A DNA stretch of 64,000 bases from Lawsonibacter faecis (lineage in GTDB: Bacteria > Bacillota > Clostridia > Oscillospirales > Oscillospiraceae): assembly GCF_014287675.1 (NCBI RefSeq), contig NZ_JACOPQ010000010.1, forward strand, positions 1 to 64,000, read 5' to 3'. This document shows, in pieces, positions 46,262-54,303 of the stretch (the first letter of the stretch is position 1; every line of letters starts with the position of its first letter). Both the position numbers and the translations under genes were made by a program. Below the pieces are notes generated by a model. That model searched no databases and was not told the DNA's origin. It saw nothing but the letters and a program-made list of their open reading frames with translations.

Positions 46262-46903
46262 ATGTCCATTCTGAACGAAATCTCCGAGCTTGTCATCAAG
46301 GGCGACATCATGGGAACCAAGGCCAAGGTGGCCGAGGCCGTCGACCAGAAAGTCGACGCCACCTCCATCCTGAACGACGGTCTGATGCCCGGCATCAACG
46401 AGATCGGTGAGCGCTTCGCCAAGGGCCAGATTTTCGTGCCCAACGTTCTCCTCTCCGCGAAGGCTATGAACACCGGCGTTGAGGTCATCCAGCCCCTGCT
46501 GGCCGCCGGCGGCGACACCACCATCGGCACCGCCGTGGTCGCCACCGTGAAGGGCGACCTCCACGACATCGGCAAGAACCTGGTCGCTCTGATGATGAAG
46601 AGCGTCAACCTGAAGGTCATCGACCTGGGCGCCAACGTGTCCGCCGAGAAGTTCGTCGAAGCCATCAACGAGTATCACCCCGACATCGTGGGCCTGTCCG
46701 CACTGCTGACCACCACCATGAACGAGCAGGGCCATGTCATCGAGGTCCTGAAGGAAGCCGGCGTACGCGACCAGGTCAAGGTCATGATTGGCGGCGCCCC
46801 CGTCACCCAGGGCTGGGCCGACAAGATTGGCGCCGACGCCTTCACCGCCGACGCCGCCGAGGCCTCCCGCTGGGCCAAGACCTACTGCACCAGCATCCGG
46901 TAA
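46262..46903 (+). CDS. Corrinoid-binding protein 2 (MttC/MtgC-like)
   Basis: The 213-residue protein has the same two-domain plan and B12 motif GDLHDIGKN. It is directly upstream of the MttB-family gene, the usual order for a cognate corrinoid protein, so it is the better candidate partner for that enzyme. Its codon use is strongly C-ending (ACC, GCC, ATC), as in the following genes, suggesting high expression. Confidence 0.92.
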   Translation: MSILNEISELVIKGDIMGTKAKVAEAVDQKVDATSILNDGLMPGINEIGERFAKGQIFVPNVLLSAKAMNTGVEVIQPLLAAGGDTTIGTAVVATVKGDLHDIGKNLVALMMKSVNLKVIDLGANVSAEKFVEAINEYHPDIVGLSALLTTTMNEQGHVIEVLKEAGVRDQVKVMIGGAPVTQGWADKIGADAFTADAAEASRWAKTYCTSIR

Positions 46904-46969
46904 GAGTCGCTTTCACGGCGGTTCCCCAATCGAATTTTGCTGAAATAATGAAATGGAGGGCATGACCCC

Positions 46970-48424
46970 ATGGTAGGAAGAATTAAATACAATGTCATGA
47001 ACGACCAGGAGCTTCAGCACATGAAGTCCCGTCTGGAGCAGCTGCTCATTGAGCGCGGCATCCATCTGGATCACGAGGAGATGCTGGCCGACCTGGCCAA
47101 GCTGGGCTGCGTCGTCGACATGGAGAACAAGGACGTCAAGTTCACCAAGGAGCTTATCGACAAGGCTGTGGCCGCCATCCCCGAGAAGTTCACCCTGTAT
47201 TCTCCCGGCGGCAAGAACGACCTGACCTTCCCCCATCCCGAGGGCAAGTTCTACACCCGCACCAACACCGGCGCGCCCAACTACCGCACCGTGAAGGGCG
47301 ACACCCACTACACCACCCTGGAAGAGGTGGACGAGTGGTATAAGCTCACCAACGCCATGGAGAATATCGACTACGTGACCCTGCCCTCCACCTCCGGCGA
47401 GTATGTGCCCGGCGACGCCGTGGACGTGTACACCCTGGAGAAGGCCCTGAAGCACTCCGCCAAGCACATCTGGATTCAGCCCTATGAGTCCGACAACGTG
47501 CAGTGGCTCATCGATATGGCCGCCGCCGCCGTGGGCGGGCACGACAAGCTCCGCGAGAAGCCCATCGTCAGCTTTATCGCCTGCGGCGTGCCCAGCCTGA
47601 CCTTCAAGCACATGGACGCCGAGGTCCTCTACCGCTGCGCCAAGGCCGGCGTGCCCGTGCAGCCCTGCTCCCTGCCCACAGCCGGCGCCAACACCCCCGT
47701 CACCGCCCAGGGCACCGCGTTTATCGCCTGCGCCGAGGTCTTCGCCCAGATCATCATGCTGGAGCTTCTGTGCCCGGGCCTGCCCGTCATCGCCACCACA
47801 CTGCTGTTCTCCATGGATATGCAGACTACTTATACCCTCCAGTCCAACACCCAGATCACCATCGCCCGGCTCATCTGCATGGAGCTCTTCGAGCGCGGCT
47901 ACAACATCCGCGCCCACTCCTACGGCACCGGCACTGACAGCCTGACCATGGACGCTCAGAACTTCATTGAGCGCACCAACCTCATCGACGCCATGGCCAT
48001 GAGCGAGGCCTCCGTCCTGGGCGGCGCCGGCCAGCTGGAGACCGCCAAGACCATCAGCCCCCTGCAGCTCATCATCGACAACGAGATCTTCGGCATCGCC
48101 CAGCGCATCCGCTGCGGCCTGGCCGTGGACGACGAGACCCTCGACTGGGATGAGCTCATCGCCGGCATGGACAAGGACCCCGCCTTCAGCTTCCTGATGA
48201 GCGAGCACACCTTCCGCCACTATGCCGAGCCCCACCGCCCCGACATGTTCAACCGCGACGGTCTGGTCCGCTGGGAGCAGGAGGGGAGCAAGACCCTCAC
48301 CGACAAGGCGCTGGAGAAGTTCGAGGCCATCATGGCAGCCGAGGATACCTATGCCCTGAGCGCCGACAAGGCCGCCGAGGTGGAGAAGGTCCTCAAGCAG
48401 GCCCATGCCGCTCTGGTAAAGTAA
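46970..48424 (+). CDS. MttB-superfamily (trimethylamine methyltransferase-like) corrinoid methyltransferase, non-pyrrolysine
   Basis: The 484-residue TIM-barrel protein belongs to the MttB superfamily. True trimethylamine methyltransferases have an in-frame UAG for pyrrolysine; here the frame is uninterrupted to TAA, so this is a non-Pyl member like MtgB (glycine betaine), MtpB (proline betaine) or MtcB (carnitine). It demethylates a methylated amine and loads the corrinoid protein. Substrate cannot be read from sequence. TGGAGGG precedes ATG 46970. A strong hairpin follows the stop. Confidence 0.92.
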   Translation: MVGRIKYNVMNDQELQHMKSRLEQLLIERGIHLDHEEMLADLAKLGCVVDMENKDVKFTKELIDKAVAAIPEKFTLYSPGGKNDLTFPHPEGKFYTRTNTGAPNYRTVKGDTHYTTLEEVDEWYKLTNAMENIDYVTLPSTSGEYVPGDAVDVYTLEKALKHSAKHIWIQPYESDNVQWLIDMAAAAVGGHDKLREKPIVSFIACGVPSLTFKHMDAEVLYRCAKAGVPVQPCSLPTAGANTPVTAQGTAFIACAEVFAQIIMLELLCPGLPVIATTLLFSMDMQTTYTLQSNTQITIARLICMELFERGYNIRAHSYGTGTDSLTMDAQNFIERTNLIDAMAMSEASVLGGAGQLETAKTISPLQLIIDNEIFGIAQRIRCGLAVDDETLDWDELIAGMDKDPAFSFLMSEHTFRHYAEPHRPDMFNRDGLVRWEQEGSKTLTDKALEKFEAIMAAEDTYALSADKAAEVEKVLKQAHAALVK

Positions 48425-48440
48425 TTAAGCAGCCAATCCG

Positions 48441-48475
48441 CACGATGTCGCCCGCCAATGGCGGGCGACATCGTG
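48441..48475 (+). other. Intercistronic 15-17-bp hairpin after the MttB-like gene
   Basis: CACGATGTCGCCCGCCA (48441-48457) pairs perfectly with 48459-48475. No T run follows. It may protect the upstream methyltransferase message or reduce read-through to the transporter genes. Confidence 0.7.
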
Positions 48476-48563
48476 GGTAACGGCCCGATCCTGACAGCGG
48501 GCCGGCAGCGCATACCCACTCATATTTCCTGGTTTATCCGGAATGAAAGAAAGGGGCGCAGAC

Positions 48564-48800
48564 ATGAAACTGACAAAAACCGAAAAGATTTGGATTACAG
48601 TCGTAGCCATCTTCTATATCCTCTACAATATCCCCGGCATTCCTCCCTATGGCGAGGCCATCCCCACCTTTATCCACGCCGCTCTGACCGTGCTCCCCCT
48701 GTGGATCGCCGTCTATATCGGTCTGTCCAGGGTCTACAAGATCTACAAACTGAGGGACGACGCGGACGAGGAAACTGCGTCTGAGAAAAAGGAGGGTTAA
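48564..48800 (+). CDS. Small two-helix membrane protein, probable symporter partner
   Basis: The 78-residue protein starts MKLTKTEKIWITVVAIFYIL and has two membrane helices followed by a charged tail. It lies four bases before a sodium:solute symporter gene. This resembles YhdT/DUF997, the small protein paired with PanF-type symporters; sequence identity is not certain. ATG 48564 has AAAGGGG upstream; an earlier ATG at 48543 lacks a site. Confidence 0.75.
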   Translation: MKLTKTEKIWITVVAIFYILYNIPGIPPYGEAIPTFIHAALTVLPLWIAVYIGLSRVYKIYKLRDDADEETASEKKEG

Positions 48801-48803
48801 CCG

Positions 48804-50372
48804 ATGCTGAGTGCCAGCACTATTTGGATTGCCTTTGGCGTATATATGGTCTTCCTCCTCGGGGTGGCCGTTTTTGTCACCCAGAAGGAGAAGCGCCAGA
48901 AGGTGGGCGGCAGCCTGCTGACTGCCTCCGTGCCCTGGCCCGTCCTGGTCATGACCTACATCGCCTCCCTGATGAGCACCTGGGTGTTCTTCGCCGGCCC
49001 CGGCGCCTACTACCGCGGCGGCCTGGGCTACTGGATCTCCGAGCTGAGCTACATCGCCCTGTTCCCCATCATCGCCCACTTCACCATGAACAAGGTGTGG
49101 ATCGTCAACAAGCAGAGGAAGGGCGCGTTTACCACTCCCGCCGACTTCTACTATGACCGCTTCAAGAGTCCTGTTCTGCGCACCATCCTGGGCATTATCT
49201 TCCTGGCCGCCTCCTTCCCCTACATCTCTTCCGTGCTGGTGGCTATCGCCCAGGCGGCGCAGTACGCCACCGACGGCGCCATCAATTACCGCATGGCCGT
49301 TATCGTGGTGGGCCTGATCATGACCGTCTTCGTCTGCATCGGCGGCGTCAAGTCCGCCGCCATGGCCGACACGGTCCAGGGCCTGCTGTTTATCCTGATG
49401 CTCTGGGTCATCGTCATCGCCTGCCTCATTGTGGGCTTCGGCGGCTCGTTGAACCTGGCGCTGGATAACCTCTGGGAGCACACCCAGTCCTTCTTCTCCT
49501 ATCCCGGTCCCTCCGGATGGACGCCCTACGCGGGACGCTTCGGCTACCCGTTCTCCTGCGCCATCGGCTGGACCATCATGCTGCCCCATGTGTTCGTCCG
49601 CTCCGGCTACTTCGGCGACAACCTGAAGGCCCAGCGCAAGCTGTCCTTCCTGACCCCCGTGCTCCAGGCCGTCGTGTGGACCGGCACCATGATGATCGGC
49701 CTCATCGGCCTGGCCCTGGTGAACAACCTGGCCGCCAGCGAGTCCGAGCTCATCATCCCCTACATGATCAAGAACTTCGTCCTGAACTTCAACCCCGTCC
49801 TGGCCAAGGTTCTGATGGTCGGCTTCTTCGTGGGCGCCTCCGCCGTGGGTCTTTCCACCGCCAACGCCTTCCTGAGCGTCAGCTCCGCCATCGTCTCCTC
49901 CGACCTCATCAAGAATACCTTCCACATCAACGTGCCCAAGAGCAAGGAGACCCTGGTCAACCGTATCATCATTGCGGTCCTGGGCCTGGGCTCTCTGCTT
50001 CTGGCCATCGATCCCCCCGACCTTATCTTTACGCTCATCATGTTCTCCATCGCCATCGTCATGCCCCTGTTCCCGATTCTGGTGGCCGGCCTCTACTGGA
50101 AGAAGGCCACCAAGCAGGCGGCCATCGTCTCCGCCATCGTGGGCACCGTGCTGGTGCTGCTGACCTACTTCGTCTGGAATATCGGCGGCACCTGGTACGG
50201 CGCCATCGGTATGCTGGGCTCCACCATCACCATGGTGGTGGTAAGCCTCTTCACCAAGCAGCCTGAGAGCGACGCCGCGCCCTTCTACGAGGCGCTGGAG
50301 TCCGGCATGAAGCGCTACTACGTGGTGAAGGATAAGAAGTCCGCCAAGGCCGCTGCCAAGGCAGGCGAGTAA
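48804..50372 (+). CDS. Sodium:solute symporter family transporter
   Basis: A 522-residue protein with about 13 membrane segments and SSS-family features (SLMSTWVFFAGPGAYYRGGLGYWI, GGVKSAAMADTVQG, SAVGLSTANAFLSVSSAIVSSDLI). It probably imports the methylated substrate of the operon using sodium. GGAGGGTTAACC precedes ATG 48804. Relatives carry proline, pantothenate or other small organic solutes; the operon context favours a betaine-like compound. Confidence 0.9.
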   Translation: MLSASTIWIAFGVYMVFLLGVAVFVTQKEKRQKVGGSLLTASVPWPVLVMTYIASLMSTWVFFAGPGAYYRGGLGYWISELSYIALFPIIAHFTMNKVWIVNKQRKGAFTTPADFYYDRFKSPVLRTILGIIFLAASFPYISSVLVAIAQAAQYATDGAINYRMAVIVVGLIMTVFVCIGGVKSAAMADTVQGLLFILMLWVIVIACLIVGFGGSLNLALDNLWEHTQSFFSYPGPSGWTPYAGRFGYPFSCAIGWTIMLPHVFVRSGYFGDNLKAQRKLSFLTPVLQAVVWTGTMMIGLIGLALVNNLAASESELIIPYMIKNFVLNFNPVLAKVLMVGFFVGASAVGLSTANAFLSVSSAIVSSDLIKNTFHINVPKSKETLVNRIIIAVLGLGSLLLAIDPPDLIFTLIMFSIAIVMPLFPILVAGLYWKKATKQAAIVSAIVGTVLVLLTYFVWNIGGTWYGAIGMLGSTITMVVVSLFTKQPESDAAPFYEALESGMKRYYVVKDKKSAKAAAKAGE

Positions 50373-50390
50373 AGAAAATCCACTGTCAGC

Positions 50391-50424
50391 GGGGCAGGGG
50401 GGAGGCGGCTCCCCCCATTGCCCC
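50391..50424 (+). other. Intercistronic hairpin after the symporter gene
   Basis: GGGGCAGGGGGGAG (50391-50404) pairs with CTCCCCCC and TGCCCC (50409-50424, two-base bulge). The next start codon is 26 bases away. Confidence 0.6.
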
Positions 50425-50449
50425 GGCACAGAAAGGAATCGTGTTTGTT

Positions 50450-51808
50450 ATGGGTAAAGAACTGATTTTCAAGACCATGCGTCACGAGCCTACCGAGCGT
50501 GTGCCCTGGGTGCCCTTCTCCGGCATCCACTCGGGCAAGCTCAAGGGCTATAACGCCGAGGAGATCCTCCAGGACGGTCAGAAGCTCTACGAGTCCCTGA
50601 TGGAGGTCGCCCGGCTCTACGGACCCGACGGCATGCCCATCATGTTCGACCTCCAGCTGGAGGCCGAGATCCTGGGCTGCGAGCTGATGTGGGCCAAGGA
50701 CAACCCGCCCTCCGTCGCCACCCACCCCTTCGAGGGCGACAACAAGGGGATTCCCTGCAAGTGCAAGATGCCCACCCCCGAGTCCGGCCGCATCCCCGTG
50801 ATGCTGGAGGCGATGACCAAGCTAAAGGCCTCCGTGGGCGAGGACATCGCCCTCTACGGCCTCATCTGCGGCCCCTTCACCCTGGCCTCCCATCTCCGCG
50901 GCAGCGAGATCTTCCTGGATATGCTCATGGACGAGCAGTATGTCCGCGACCTGGTGAGCTACTGCGCCGAGGTCTCCATCAAGATGTGCGACTACTACCT
51001 CAACGCGGGTATGGACATCATCGCCGTGGTGGACCCCCTGGTCAGCCAGATTGCCCCCGAGTCCTTCGACGCCATGCTGGCCGAGTCCTTCAAGGCCGTG
51101 TTCGATTACATCCGCAGCCGCGGGGCCTTCTCCTCCTTCTTTGTGTGCGGCAACGCCACGCCTCAGCTGGAGGTCATGTGCAAGACCTACCCCGACTCCA
51201 TCGCCGTGGACGAGAACGTGGACTTTGTCTACGGCAAGAGCATCTCCGACAAATACAACATCGCCATCAGCGGCAACATCCCCCTGACCACCGTAATGCT
51301 CCACGGCACACCCAAGGACAACATGAAGTTTGTGGTGGAGCTGCTGGACAAGGTGGAGGATCACCGCAATATGATCGTCAGCCCCGGCTGCGATATGCCC
51401 TATGACGTGCCCGTGGAGAACACCGTTGCCTGCTCCCAGGCGGTAAAGAACACCGACCAGTGCCGCGAGATGATTAAGGACTATACCGGTCCCGACGACA
51501 GCGGCATCCGCATTGAGCTGCCTGACTACGAGCACTTGGAGAAGCCCTTCATCGAGGTTTTCACCCTGGACTCCGTCCAGTGTGCCGCCTGCACCTATAT
51601 GATGGCCGCCGCCAAGGCGGCCAAGGAGTACTTCGGCGATAAGATTGACATCATCGAGTACAAGTACACCGTCCGGGAGAACGTGGTCCGCTGCAAGAAG
51701 ATGGGCATCACCAACCTGCCCACGATGTGCATCAATGGCCAGATTAAGCACGTCTCCATGATCCCCGACAGTGAGGCGCTTCGAGCTGAAATCGAAGCTT
51801 TGCTGTAA
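50450..51808 (+). CDS. UroD/MtaA-family methyltransferase fused to a thioredoxin-like domain
   Basis: Residues 1 to about 360 form a UroD-like barrel of the MtaA/MtbA (methylcobalamin:acceptor methyltransferase) type. The zinc motif of MtaA is HxCGN; here it reads FFVCGN, so the histidine is missing, while a later cysteine (SPGCDMPYDVP) is kept. Residues 367-452 are a thioredoxin-like domain with CAAC (378-381) and cis-proline region NLPTMC. This enzyme is expected to take the methyl from methyl-corrinoid, but the altered zinc site and redox domain make a different acceptor or a redox-maintenance role possible. ATG 50450 is chosen; GTG 50441 is an alternative. A strong terminator closes the operon. 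Confidence 0.87.
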   Translation: MGKELIFKTMRHEPTERVPWVPFSGIHSGKLKGYNAEEILQDGQKLYESLMEVARLYGPDGMPIMFDLQLEAEILGCELMWAKDNPPSVATHPFEGDNKGIPCKCKMPTPESGRIPVMLEAMTKLKASVGEDIALYGLICGPFTLASHLRGSEIFLDMLMDEQYVRDLVSYCAEVSIKMCDYYLNAGMDIIAVVDPLVSQIAPESFDAMLAESFKAVFDYIRSRGAFSSFFVCGNATPQLEVMCKTYPDSIAVDENVDFVYGKSISDKYNIAISGNIPLTTVMLHGTPKDNMKFVVELLDKVEDHRNMIVSPGCDMPYDVPVENTVACSQAVKNTDQCREMIKDYTGPDDSGIRIELPDYEHLEKPFIEVFTLDSVQCAACTYMMAAAKAAKEYFGDKIDIIEYKYTVRENVVRCKKMGITNLPTMCINGQIKHVSMIPDSEALRAEIEALL

Positions 51809-51826
51809 ATAAATTTCCTCTCTCTC

Positions 51827-51880
51827 AAACGCACAACGCACCCGGTATCCTGGGGGGATACCGGGTGCGTTGTGCGTTTT
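51827..51880 (+). terminator. Terminator of the corrinoid methyltransferase operon
   Basis: Perfect 24-bp stem (51827-51850 with 51856-51879) and TTTT; with AAA on the other side it can also end the converging minus-strand gene. Confidence 0.9.
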
Positions 51881-51917
51881 GCGGCAATTTCAAAATAGTA
51901 TAAGGCAGGGGAGGGGG

Positions 51918-52148
51918 TTACTTCTTCTTGACAAAGAAGCTGGCGATCAGCGCGCCGACGCCGATTAGCCCGATGAAGAAGAAAAAAAAGAAGTCCACGA
52001 TGACGCCCGGCTCGCTTGCCGCCCGGGCCAGCATTTGGGCGAAGCCGCCGGTGGTGACGCTGGCGATTGTCAGCACGGCCTGGATACCGATGAGAATGGC
52101 GGCGGCAAGCCGGAGACCGAAGGGGTCCATGTTCTTTATCTTATTCAT
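51918..52148 (-). CDS. Small two-helix membrane protein of unknown function
   Basis: The 76-residue protein MNKIKNMDPFGLRLAAAILI... has two hydrophobic helices, the second preceded by six consecutive phenylalanines, and ends KKK. GTGAGG lies seven bases before ATG 52148. The six Phe codons correspond to a purine-rich tract with eight consecutive A on the plus strand, a possible slippage site. No family recognised. Confidence 0.65.
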   Translation of the reverse strand: MNKIKNMDPFGLRLAAAILIGIQAVLTIASVTTGGFAQMLARAASEPGVIVDFFFFFFIGLIGVGALIASFFVKKK

Positions 52149-52362
52149 AGCGAAACCTCACATAGTAAGAGTCGCAGTCGGCAGCCCTGGCCGCGCAATG
52201 CGTTGGACGGCGGCGCTGTAGGCGGCCGTCTATCTAAATTGTATGGTTCCGGGGATAAAAAGTCAAGAACGATTCAGCCCAAGCTCTCCGGCGCAACTGC
52301 GGGTTGCGCGCACGGCTGAAAGGGAGCGCTTTATTTGGTGGAAAACGGATAGCCTTTCGTGA

Positions 52363-52368
52363 TATAGT
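52363..52368 (+). promoter_or_regulatory. Extended -10 promoter for the XRE regulator gene
   Basis: TGA-TATAGT (52360-52368) lies 28 bases before the start codon; no clear -35. Confidence 0.4.
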
Positions 52369-52395
52369 AAAATATCAAACAAAAGGAGAGCGCAT

Positions 52396-53088
52396 ATGAG
52401 TCTGGGCCGGAATTTACAGTTTCTCAGAAAAATGCACGATGGAATGACGCAGGAAGAGCTGGCGGAGAAAATGGCGGTGAGCAGACAGACCATCTCAAAG
52501 TGGGAGCTGGATACGGCCTGTCCCGAAATGGACAAACTGATTGAGCTTTGTCAAATATTTTCCTGTACGCTGGATCAGCTGATCCGGGAGGATATGGCTG
52601 CGTCCGGCGAGATGTATTCCCATATGAGAATAGAAGACGTAGAGCAGTTCCGGTATTTCAGATACGCGGTGATCAGCGCGGACCCGGAAGGGGACGCCAT
52701 CCAGCATATCAAGCGCTGGGCCGCAGCCTGCGGAGTGGAGGAGCCCGAACTCATCGGCTGGGATTTCCCGCATGTCTCGCAGGAGCAGATCAATGTGTAC
52801 CACATGCACGGCTATGCGGCGGCGTGGATTCTGCCGCCGGATTTTGACTTGCCCGGCAAGCGCGCCGAGATTATCGTTCAGAATAGACAAAGGTACGCGG
52901 CGCTTACCGTCAAAGACCCGTTTAAAGCCCCGTTCAGCGTCATTCCCAACGCCTATAAGACGCTCATGTCCTATATGCAGATGAATGGGCTTCAGCTGAA
53001 ATATGAGAAAGAGGTTCTCACCTGTTTTGAGCGGGTGTATTCCCAAAACGGGATTGAGTATATGGACGTGTATATCGCGGTGAAGTAG
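52396..53088 (+). CDS. XRE-family regulator with C-terminal effector-binding-like domain
   Basis: The 230-residue protein has an N-terminal HTH (GMTQEELAEKMAVSRQTISKWE, residues 16-37) typical of clostridial XRE regulators, then a region that resembles the GyrI/AraC effector-binding fold (from about residue 80: FRYFRYAVISADPEGDAI ... ending YMDVYIAVK). Such proteins sense small ligands. AAAGGAG precedes ATG 52396. No target gene is adjacent in the same direction, and its neighbours look unrelated. Confidence 0.82.
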   Translation: MSLGRNLQFLRKMHDGMTQEELAEKMAVSRQTISKWELDTACPEMDKLIELCQIFSCTLDQLIREDMAASGEMYSHMRIEDVEQFRYFRYAVISADPEGDAIQHIKRWAAACGVEEPELIGWDFPHVSQEQINVYHMHGYAAAWILPPDFDLPGKRAEIIVQNRQRYAALTVKDPFKAPFSVIPNAYKTLMSYMQMNGLQLKYEKEVLTCFERVYSQNGIEYMDVYIAVK

Positions 53089-53446
53089 GCTTCATGGTTG
53101 TTTCACTCGATTTTGCTTTCGAGTGCGATGGTAGGACTTTAAATAATCCCATAAGTACCTCCTCTAAAGTCAACTCCTACTGCACTTCATTTATGCTATA
53201 TTGAAGATATTACATATAAATACAGCTCTTGTATTCTATTGTAATAAGCCACAAAAAATAGCAAGGACGGGAATATGCCCCACCCTTGTCCATCATAGAA
53301 TATCCTCAATAGAAATGATAAATCCGAACTACATTACACACCTGGATAATGTAGTTCGAATTTATCATAAGTTGGTTGGAGTGTAATTATAGGACTTAAA
53401 GAAGCACAGAAATATCAACGGTTCGCAGGCTGCAAGCAATAGGTTT
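53089..53446. other. AT-rich spacer with a truncated repeat copy
   Basis: Base composition drops sharply here. The stretch contains the hairpin at 53316-53367 and a short copy of the dispersed repeat at 53372-53445. A 61-codon open frame (53201-53386) has no ribosome binding site and runs into the hairpin. Confidence 0.6.
53316..53445 (+). repeat. Dispersed hairpin-headed repeat, short copy C
   Basis: A 20-bp stem with one mismatch (53316-53336 with 53347-53367) is followed by TTGGTTGGAGTGTAATTATA and GGACTT, which match the start of the longer copies at 54300 and 62625. Similarity fades after about 70 bases. Confidence 0.65.
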
Positions 53447-54079
53447 TTATCCAAATGTTAATTCATCTGTTTTTTCAGCATTTAAGAGGCTCTCCAGAGA
53501 AGTGTATTTCGTACCTTGAAAATAACAAGCACTTCTGCTGCCCAATTTAATTTCATGCGGTAACTTTTTGGGCGCGCCATCAAAAATACAGACCTTCTCA
53601 TTTTTCTCTGGGTCATCGCGAAACTCTTTAATCTTTGCGTAATGGGTAATTGCAGAAACTGGTTGCCCGCGATAGATAGCAATATACTTCACGCGATGTT
53701 CTCTGATAGGACTAATGCGGCAAGGATACCAGCACGGTATTTCAGATTCCCCTAAAAATGTTTCTTCAAACCCTCTTTCCTTAGACGCAAATATTACTGT
53801 GTCAAACCGTTCTAAGTTTGCTTCTTCGATTGCCGCATCAACATCAATTCCATGTGCTTCTTTTAGGTATTGCATTGAATCTGTCAGAAATTTATCGATG
53901 GCTTCTTCAATTAGTGTGTTTCTTGAAAAACTTTTTGAATCGCTTATGGAAGAAAATTGCTTTGTCACCATGTCAATACGTTCAATCTTAGTGTCGTCCA
54001 GGTAGACCGCTATCTGCTTTTTAGGCGCTTTGCTGTTCTTTAAAAGAATATCAAAATAGTTCATGTTATTTCCCATCAT
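53447..54079 (-). CDS. AT-rich orphan gene, ribbon-helix-helix-like N-terminus, unknown function
   Basis: The 210-residue product has an N-terminal pattern (KQIAVYLDDTKIERIDMVTKQ, SFSRNTLIEEAIDKFL) that resembles a ribbon-helix-helix DNA-binding module. The C-terminal half (VKYIAIYRGQPVSAITHYAK...CYFQGTKYTSLESLLNA) has a beta-rich look, perhaps PUA/ASCH-like; this is a guess. GGAGG lies eight bases before ATG 54079. Its codon use and AT content differ strongly from neighbours, indicating horizontal transfer. It could be a mobile-element or defence protein. Confidence 0.65.
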   Translation of the reverse strand: MMGNNMNYFDILLKNSKAPKKQIAVYLDDTKIERIDMVTKQFSSISDSKSFSRNTLIEEAIDKFLTDSMQYLKEAHGIDVDAAIEEANLERFDTVIFASKERGFEETFLGESEIPCWYPCRISPIREHRVKYIAIYRGQPVSAITHYAKIKEFRDDPEKNEKVCIFDGAPKKLPHEIKLGSRSACYFQGTKYTSLESLLNAEKTDELTFG

Positions 54080-54263
54080 ATTTTACTCCTCCGCAGTATT
54101 TAATCTGTAATTAGCATACCACTTCACTTTGCTTTTGTCAATATCAATTTTGATATTATAATATAATATTGTTATTTGCACACGTTTAACTTAACGCTTT
54201 TTAATGATCGATCATCTCCACAATATGTTACTTTATAAAGGAGAAATTTACCCCGAAATGATA

Positions 54264-54303
54264 AATAAAAAAGACCTGTACGTTAAAACGTACAGGTCTT
54301 TGG
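54264..54303 (-). terminator. Terminator hairpin at the head of repeat copy A
   Basis: Perfect 15-bp stem (54270-54284 with 54287-54301). On the minus strand it is followed by TTTTTTATTT, so it can end the kinase transcript coming from 54730. Confidence 0.85.

Noticed and set aside
46913..48406. 497-codon antisense frame over the MttB-like gene
   Set aside because: Gly/Val/His-rich shadow of a highly biased gene; no start signal.
46970..48424. Pyrrolysine-type MttB (in-frame UAG)
   Set aside because: The reading frame has no internal TAG, and no pyl genes are in the window.
53201..53386. 61-codon frame in the AT-rich spacer
   Set aside because: No ribosome binding site and it runs through the hairpin and into the repeat.
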